Shown: positions 57,409-64,000 of the stretch, one piece after another | How positions within the stretch are numbered: the first letter of the stretch is position 1 | Layout of the letters: each line of letters opens with the position of its first letter | Assembly (NCBI GenBank): GCA_945859605.1 | Contig: OX243825.1 | Coordinates: 16,847,348 to 16,911,347 of the forward strand | Direction: 5' to 3' | From: Lumbricus rubellus | Taxonomy: Eukaryota; Annelida; Clitellata; Crassiclitellata; Lumbricidae | DNA length: 64,000 nt | Notes under the pieces: model-generated | What the model saw: only the letters and a program-made list of their open reading frames with translations | What the model was told of the DNA's origin: nothing | The model's database searches: none | Translations under genes and position numbers: made by a program

Positions 57409-58951
57409 GGAGATCGTGATTCCAGGATTCGATTATAGTCTATGCGACACGTGTAGACCTAACAGCGTGAAGACAAATGCGCAATTTTTCTAGGCATGGT
57501 CTCGAGGTAAGAGCTATGAGCAAAGGAGAATAGGCCTATTCTTCGTATGGCATAGTAGCCTAGTCTATCCGTGGGAGATACCTGCTTGCGCAGGCCTTTT
57601 GACGTGCGGTTTTTGTGCCTCATAATTTTTTAGCCTATAGATTACGAGATTTTGATTTAGTTAAACGCTTAGTGTGCAACCTAGTGTTTGGCCTATAATA
57701 GGCTACTGTCTATTGCCAACACGTAGTCTCAAAGCGTGCAGTCATGGCATCGTGCACATACCTACATAGGCCTACGTAGGGCCTACACGACACCGCCTTA
57801 TCTTCACTGCGAACCATATCGAACGTCAAAGGGTCTATTTGTATATCACTGCAATGCAGACTTGATAAAGCTCTACGTGTTTAAGCAACGCGTCGCATTT
57901 GTGTATGCTTAGGCCTAACGTCGCATTATGTTGACATGGCAGCAAAGAGATTGACGGGTCTTCTAGGTGACCTTTGACCTTTTGACACGTATGTCATAGA
58001 AGACGTCGTGCTTGTACAGTATAATTATGTATAGCGCTGTATGAAGAAATGAATTTACAGCAAGCCTTGTAATCAGGCTTAAACACCTGGCACGGACCAA
58101 ATCGCAGGCTGTTAGGTTAGGCCTGTCGTCTGATTATGTCAGCGGTAGGCCTATGCCTATAATAGGCCTATAATACAGATTCCTGTAGGCCTATAGGTGA
58201 CAGACGACACGTTGCGAGGTGACTAGAGCAACACGTTCTATCTGCTGCGCTCATTTTTCTAAGCAGGTAAGAATTATTGGAGTAATTATAGGCCTACGTA
58301 AAATTTAGCTCACCTATTTTGGTTCATTTTGACCTATGTCTTGGAATCAGTGGTATGCACGAGCTATAAAAGTCTTGTCCTAAAACGAAGCAAAAGCCTA
58401 TAATAATATGACTTAATTGGTCGCCATAAATTATGTCATCTTTGACAATTCTTTGCGTCTTTTTTAATAACTTGTATATAGGCCTATGGGCGTCCGTATT
58501 TCGCGGTGTCATTCATTGATCCCGTCGGGACCTATATCTTTGTTGCCTTCCCCATTGACATTGTGATTTGAAAATTGAAATTAATAAACTGTAGACCTAA
58601 ATTGCCTGGTTGGCCACAGAAATGAATTTGCTTGATTGATAACTTGATTGATTTTGTTGATTGATCGATTCATTCGTCAATTTATTGATTCACCTTTCTG
58701 AGTTACCCGGCGTTTCCCGGAAAATTTCGTTTTTTTCGTCTCCAGCCACGCCTGACCCCGCTTCCACTCCGCCCTTCTCACCCCGCCTACCATCGGCCCC
58801 AAGCCAGTCGCACTCTGAATGCCCAGCGTTTCCCGTGAAATTTAGGTTTTTCGCCCCAACCCAGCTCCTGATCTCTCATCATCACTGTGTAGTCGTCATT
58901 GTCTGTCAGAGAACCGGCCTTTGTTTAATAACGATTGTCTTTTATTGGCAG
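57409..58951. other. Upstream flank, TAGGCCTA-rich, no gene recognised
   Basis: It contains the DR1 motif at 57968. A local duplication with GGCGTTTCCCGGAAAATTTC / CAGCGTTTCCCGTGAAATTT lies at 58709 and 58824, just upstream of the candidate exon. Confidence 0.45.
57968..57980 (-). promoter_or_regulatory. Perfect DR1 nuclear-receptor motif
   Basis: TGACCTTTGACCT is the inverse of AGGTCAAAGGTCA, the direct-repeat-1 consensus for HNF4/RXR-type receptors. It is about 4 kb upstream of CADPS. A third half (TTTTGAC) follows. Whether it is used is unknown. Confidence 0.4.
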
Positions 58952-59874
58952 TGCAAACAAAGATGTCTTACAGACTTTCCATTCTCGGTCCCACCAACGT
59001 CATTCCTCTCCAGCCCAACAGCCAATCGCATCCGACGTCACGCATCACGTCATCCCAGTCACGTGTCACTCCTCTGTCACGTGCCATCACCAGGTCATCC
59101 CGAAATGACGGCATGACGTCATCACTACGCCTGTCAGCGACGTCACCGGTCTACGTCAGGGATCCACCAAGACAAAAACCGGAAGTGGCGTTGCTGTGCA
59201 GCGGGCAGTCCTGTCTCCAGCTTCCGGAAGAAACCGGAAACGGATCCAACCACAGTGACGTCACATCCGGTGTAGATGTCGCTGCGGGTTGGAGACTACG
59301 GTGGCGCCCTCTGGACGTGTCCGAGTACGTCGTCTCGGACTTCGGATTCCAACAGCAGCTGCTCTCGGAGAGCCTCGGAATGACGCAACGGAAGTCGATC
59401 CGGAGCAAGCGGGAGCTGGAGAGGGACATCGTTTCCACGGCGCACAGACATATCTCCGCCTGCCAGCTTCCCGGTGCCGTGAAGCCGTCGAGTCGAGCCG
59501 CGACCAACTTCGAGAGCCTCAAGGAGTCCCTGGAGGGTACTTCCGGTGGGGATGACTGGGGAGAAGAAGGAGGCGAATGGAGGAGGGACGTGGTGGATGA
59601 GGGGAATGGTGTGGAGTGGCAGCGAGGAATTGGAGCAGGAAGGATGAGGATGAGGATGAGGAGTAGTGTGGTCGGTAGAGGATCTGCTGGTGACGATAGA
59701 TCGCAGAGGAAACGAATTGGTCTGTGCAGAGGATTGACATTCGCTAAGCAATCCTATTCCTCATCTTCATCCTCTTCGTCTAACTTCTCTTCACCATCCT
59801 CCGCAATCACATCATGCAGACCTACTCCTCTGCTCACACCAAGACATCATCAACCATCTCTGGTTCTACTCTGA
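58952..59874 (+). CDS. Unrecognised protein, candidate single coding exon (303 aa)
   Basis: The sequence TTGTCTTTTATTGGCAG just before 58952 is a good splice acceptor, so this may be an exon whose 5' UTR begins further upstream. The first ATG after it is at 58963 (context AAAGATGT, reading MSYRLSILGPTNVIPLQP) and the frame is open to a TGA at 59872-59874. Features seen: a Ser/Thr/Arg-rich N-terminal third, a better-looking central block with QQQLLSESLGMTQ and KSIRSKRELERDIVSTAHRH (about 145-190), an acidic Gly/Glu/Trp-rich stretch, a basic GRMRMRMRSS run, a nine-Ser run interrupted by Asn, and a C-terminus of PSLVLL. I do not recognise a family. The first part of the frame is full of CRE-like and ETS-like DNA motifs, so it may be regulatory DNA that happens to be open. 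It lies 5 kb upstream of CADPS in divergent orientation. Confidence 0.45.
59030..59265. promoter_or_regulatory. Cluster of CRE-like and ETS-like motifs
   Basis: TGACGTCA is perfect at 59114-59121 and 59256-59263. CGACGTCA (59033), CACGTCAT (59046) and GCGACGTCAC (59138) are near variants. CACGTG occurs nearby, and ACCGGAAGTGG (59178) and CTTCCGGAAG (59221) are ETS-like. The cluster lies within the candidate coding frame 58963-59874, so it may be promoter-like DNA or simple codon bias. Confidence 0.4.
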
Positions 59875-60099
59875 TTACGTAGATATCACTGACCTAAGGC
59901 TCAGACTCAGCAACGCCTCCAAGACCCGAACTTCTGTGATTGACCTTTGTTGGATATAGCCTATACCGATTGAAAAGAGCGACAAAGTTCTATACGGAGA
60001 CACATCAGCATGTACAACATGTACGACGCTCAGAGTCCGACTCATTGAGGGCAAAGTTGTTGTTGTATTCGGGCTTAACGACACTGTTTCATACCGAAG

Positions 60100-60262
60100 A
60101 TGATTAGTGTCGGAGGCAGAGTACAACCTCACACTCCACGTTTATATTGCGACCGAGTCACCCGCAGTAAAGATCCGAGAAATTAATCTCCCGACCAGGA
60201 ATCGAACCCGGGTCGCCGGCGTGGCGAGCGGGCTACAACCCACTCGACCACGCAGGATCTCT
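60100..60262 (-). mobile_element. tRNA-derived SINE or tRNA pseudogene
   Basis: On the minus strand, TGGTCGAGTGGGTT (A box) and GGGTTCGATTCC (B box, good 5-bp T stem) are present. The acceptor stem halves TCCTGCG and TCGGGAG do not pair well, and extra body sequence follows (GAGATTAATTTCTCGGATC), so a working tRNA is unlikely. Confidence 0.6.
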
Positions 60263-61589
60263 ATTGAGGGCAAATCCCTCTGTTATATTATTATCTACAA
60301 GTCGGTCTGTACATTTGTATTGACGCACGTAGGCCTATAATGCATGACTGACCCGAGCGTATATTATTTCAATGGGTTGGTTGGGTGATATTGTATATAG
60401 GCCCCTATACACACAGGCCTATATCTCACTACATCTGTACAGGTTTCATTTGTTGGCTAATCCTGTATAAGACCTTCATAGCCCCAAAGTTAAGCCACTG
60501 TCGGAGCATAGGATGTTGTAGGCCTTCCATTACACCATAAATTCATTCAGTTGAATGACCTTTGAATTTTGAATGTATACATAGGGGCCGGGGCATACCA
60601 ATGTTGCTACTAGGCCTACATGACAGAGTTCACGTGCTGTGACAGTATAATAAACACTAAGCACACATTAAAAACCCACAATAAACACTAGGCTCCTCAT
60701 TGTCTCAAGAGCATCATTGTCTTGTATGTAAACAGCAGCTAATTTACAAGGTAGGCCTACGTGTCATCGATTAATACGCAATTATCACGCATAGGCCTAA
60801 CGGGATAATTTATTAGGCCTAGCCTATGTAATTACACAAGTGAGCATGAAATTCTGTACCGCTGCTCACATGGAAACTATTTAGAAGCTCTTTGACTTTG
60901 AAGTTTAGACGATGTTAAGTGTCATTTTAAAAAAAGTTGTACAAGTACAGAATCGCTAATCGCAGGCCTATAATAGCCTATAGGCTTTTAGACTTTGTTA
61001 TACACGAACACAGATTTGGGACAAAAAGATTCTCATCAGATTGGGAAACATCTCTATTCTCTATCTATAGCCTATTCTCTATACTAGTATATATCCTGCC
61101 TAGAAAGCTGGTTGCGTCATGATTACTTTGCTTAGACTTTATAGTTTTTTATAAGATAAGATAAGATAAGAATATTCTAATAATTCACCAATTATTGCTA
61201 ACCGCATTTTGGTGTACAGACATGTTACAATAAAATGAAATATAGTTAATATACATAACGGCCCTTTTAACGGGGTAATGGATAAAGGAGTCCAGTTAAT
61301 TTCCATGTTATAATGTTGAAAGTCCGTGAAGTAGATTTCAAAAAGTATCATTTAATTTGTTTTTTGTGTACATCCAGTTGAGATGAGCATGGCCTGAAAA
61401 ACACTAAGCAACAGTACTACATGATGACGGTCCGAGATGTAAGATGTCTTATGTGAATTCTATAACTTACGTGATAAAAAATTTAGAGGTGGTGTTCACA
61501 TGCATTTCGACGAATAATTAATAATTAATAATAATAATGACAATTCCTTCCACTTATTTTATATTCTGACAGCTCCTGTTTACAGGGCC
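60263..61589. other. Upstream flank, TAGGCCTA-rich, no gene recognised
   Basis: Many GGCCTATA motifs; a short (AAGAT)n run at about 61153-61170. No coding sequence was recognised. Confidence 0.45.
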
Positions 61590-61624
61590 GGCGATAGGGT
61601 ACCTGAGGGCGCTATAGAAATGAA

Positions 61625-61667
<43 letters not shown>

Positions 61668-61668
61668 A
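61590..61668 (+). repeat. LINE-like tail and (AAAT)n tract
   Basis: GAGGGCGCTATAGAAATG resembles a LINE 3' end and is followed by (AAAT)n. Confidence 0.6.
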
Positions 61669-62422
61669 TGTCTACAACGACATTCTCCATCTTCGTATGG
61701 TCTTTCTGGTGTTATTACTTTCCATGTAGGCCTACTTGTGGAATGCCTATCATTTCAAAGGCCATGACAAGGTCAACCACCAGCTGCTGCTGATTGTGAA
61801 ACTGGAACTGAAGAGCAGAAGTAGCCTAGGCCATAGACATAGACATCTAGATATATTGGCGCTAAATATATAGCCTAAGAGCCCTTGACTAAGCTTAATC
61901 AGCTGACACTCGGTCAGATAACCCATCTCTGCTCCGAACTCGCATCTCGACAGAAATCGGGTAAATAATTCCTTCCGCTATTAGCTTTCTTATGTAACGA
62001 AATCTATTTATCGTGTGCGTGTATATTATATATATTTATTTATTATACACTGTATTATGTGTAGGGCCCTATATACACAAACATACAGACAGACAATGCT
62101 CATTAGGCCTATAGGCTAGCTTCGCGCGCGCGCGCACACGCACGCACAAGCGCACAAACATCGGCTACTTCGTTTGGTATAAACTCGGTCTACTGCTAGA
62201 GTAGCTAGACTATCTATTCTACTATGCAGCATATCTTGTCAATATACGGCCCGTCGCATCGCAGAGCGAGAGAAGGAGGAAAGGGGAAGGGCAAATGGAG
62301 GAGGGTAACAGGTGCCCGAGACTCAAAACGTTGTGCCGTAGGCCTAGCTCAGTCTGGCTTTGGATGTCAGCCAGCGACTCACTGGCAGCGAGTAAAGTGG
62401 GTTGAGTTTGCGACGAACGGAG
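61669..62422. other. Right-hand flank before the hAT insertion
   Basis: CpG content rises from about 62100; GAGCGAGAGAAGG and GGAGGGAGGGAC lead into the element. It may be half of a promoter, see 63582-64000. Confidence 0.4.
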
Positions 62423-62430
62423 GGAGGGAC

Positions 62431-63573
62431 CAGTGTTGCCAGTGAGGTTTCATAAATAAACCCAGATTTCCTTCTGAAAAAACCTCAGTAAAACCCAGAC
62501 TGTTTTATGCAAGCTATTTAAGACCCCTTTGCTCAAATTAAGTTGGATTTTTGCTTGTCTGGATGATGACTGTCAAAATGTTTATCGGATGAGTCGAATC
62601 AAATGTAGCTGCAACTTTAAAAAAAGATGAATTGTCAAAGTTTTCAGAGACTACACATCCATCCATATTGACAATAAGCGCAGCGGGTTGGTCGAGCCTA
62701 GAAGAACTGCAAGCACACAACGCGCGTGGCTCAACTTTACGAAATTTTAAAGTTGTCCGAAGTTTGCGGTCAAGTTTTCCGAATTCATCAACAATCCAAC
62801 GATTTAAGCCACCTACACGTAGAATGCTAAGACTCTGCAACAACTATACCACTTCCAATAGGGTTGACATGACTTTCGAAATGGAGGGTGTTGAAAAGAG
62901 GGCGATATGGAGGGTGTGGAGGAAGAGGGCGAAATGGAGGGTGTGGAGAAAGAGGGCAAAATGGAGGGTGTGGAGGAAGAGGGCGAAAAGGAGGGTGTGG
63001 AGGAAGAGGGCGAAATGGAGGGTGTGGAGGAAGAGAGCGAAATGGAGGGTGTGGAGGAAGAGGGCGACATGGAGGGTGTGGAGGAAGAGGGCGAAAAGGA
63101 GGGTGTGGAGGAAGAGAGCGAAATGGAGGGTGTGGAGGAAGAGAGCGAACTGGAGGGTGTGGAGGAAGAGAGCGAACTGGAGGGTGTGGAAGAAGAGAGC
63201 GAAATGGAGGGTGTGGAGGAAGAGGGCAAAATGGAGGGTGTGGAGGAAGAGAGCGAATTGGAGGGTGTACATTTCTGCGTAGAGCTATAATATTCTTCTG
63301 CATCACCAGGTGATAAATTATTCGTGAATCGACAACGTGGGATCTTGATTGTGGTTTTCAAATTAAAATTAGCCTGGTGAAGCAAAAATTGTGTAGTACA
63401 ACCATTTTACATTGAATTTTACAGAATATTCATGTAGGCCTAGCCTAGGCCTATTGTAAATGCAAATGGTAAATTAACTAAAATAAACCCAGATTTTGTC
63501 CCAAAAAACAAGAAACTCAGACGAAGGCCTAAAAACCCAGATTATAGTGGAAAACCCAGCTGTGGCATCACTG
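62431..63573. mobile_element. Non-autonomous hAT-like element carrying a minisatellite (1143 bp)
   Basis: Ends CAGTGTTGCCAGTG and, inverted, CAGTGATGCCACAGC share an imperfect terminal repeat. The exact 8-bp duplication is GGAGGGAC (62423-62430, 63574-63581). Subterminal AAACCCAGA motifs recur at both ends (two on the left, three on the right), as expected for hAT transposase binding repeats. The interior holds a 27-bp minisatellite (62885-63268). Confidence 0.9.
62885..63268. repeat. 27-bp minisatellite, about 14 units, open in all six frames
   Basis: The unit is GGAGGGTGTGGAGGAAGAGG followed by GCGAAAT, with variants at a few sites. The unit is a multiple of 3 without stops in any frame; the plus frames read (MEGVEEEGE)n, (GGCGGRGRN)n and (RVWRKRAKW)n. 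It lies inside a hAT-like element, so coding is unlikely. Confidence 0.93.
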
Positions 63574-63581
63574 GGAGGGAC

Positions 63582-64000
63582 TTTCGTTCGGCCAATCGGG
63601 AAGCGGAGAGGGCGAGCGGGCGAGAGAAGAGGGCTCCCTGCTGGTCGGTCGGTTTTGATCGTGGTGGTGGTAGTGTTCGTGCTGCTACGAAACAGGTGTG
63701 ACTAATTAGATGAATTCATACGTTCTGAACTTCTGATAATAACAATAATAATAATATTAGGCTATGTGTGTCGGCAGAAGTGAATGTATTCTGCCAGAAA
63801 TGAACGATCGGTGAACTGCGTAGCGATCTTTTATAGGCTACACTGGATGTATTCTGTGGAGCTAGCCACCATGTGCTTTCGAGATTGAACGTTTCTGGTA
63901 GGTAGCCTAGTTTTTCACACACTGAACAACCGACTTTTGTCTGTGCTTAGGCCTAGGTTAAGGACCTTTCTTAGGCACTTCAGAGTACACAGGGCCACAC
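63582..64000. other. Right-hand flank after the hAT insertion
   Basis: GGCCAATCGGG (a CCAAT-type box, about 63589) and GAGCGGGCGAGAGAAGAGG make a CpG-rich stretch up to about 63690, then AT-rich DNA. No coding sequence was recognised. Confidence 0.4.

Noticed and set aside
62632..63282. 216-codon frame with RVWRKRAKW repeats as a structural protein gene
   Set aside because: The repeat is open in all six frames and lies inside a hAT-like element, so an open frame is no evidence for coding.

Overview
The window is animal nuclear DNA, most likely from an invertebrate deuterostome. An echinoderm is my best guess, from the spliced gene with GT-AG introns, the many TAGGCCTA-type motifs in the upstream flank, and the mix of tRNA-derived SINEs, hAT MITEs and long tetranucleotide repeats. 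The species cannot be fixed from the sequence alone.

The one well-supported gene is CADPS (CAPS, calcium-dependent secretion activator), on the minus strand. Eleven coding exons could be read by eye: 53052-53897, 12972-13052, 11670-11836, 10206-10293, 8930-9051, 7798-7909, 6740-6879, 4656-4722, 3455-3563, 2716-2910 and 777-913. Every junction is GT-AG and the phases join without error into 688 codons. These cover the acidic/low-complexity N-terminus, the conserved N-terminal region, the C2 domain and the PH domain. The rest of the protein (Munc13-homology part) must lie beyond base 1. Intron 1 is about 40 kb (13053-53051); the other introns are 0.5-2 kb.

Everything else is mostly repeats. 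(a) One SINE family has about 18 copies, most in the same sense as CADPS and several within 35-130 bp of exons. Its 3' end matches the 3' ends of a CR1/L2-like LINE family that is present only as 3' stubs. (b) Eight MITEs or MITE parts have three different terminal sequences but share an internal TAAAAAAGGTCATCA-like core; six of them have 8-bp target duplications (four exact). (c) Other non-autonomous DNA elements include hAT-like copies at 54622-55565, 62431-63573 and 6929-7436, mariner-like copies with TA duplications at 13128-13284 and 18774-19742 (plus a half copy ending at 49503), and a 45313-45740 element with long terminal inverted repeats. (d) There are many microsatellites and several minisatellites.

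The most unusual structure is that intronic tandem repeats are anchored on CADPS exon edges. Copies of the exon 2 splice donor and of the exon 5 splice acceptor, each with a little adjoining exon-like sequence, are repeated into the neighbouring introns, and a third duplication lies directly upstream of exon 10.

Upstream of CADPS (53.9-64 kb), base composition changes abruptly to TAGGCCTA-rich DNA. This part holds one candidate exon or gene on the plus strand (58952-59874, 303 codons, unrecognised), a perfect DR1 nuclear-receptor motif, and a CpG-rich stretch at the right edge split by a hAT element that carries a 27-bp minisatellite open in all six frames. No complete transposase or reverse transcriptase gene was found.
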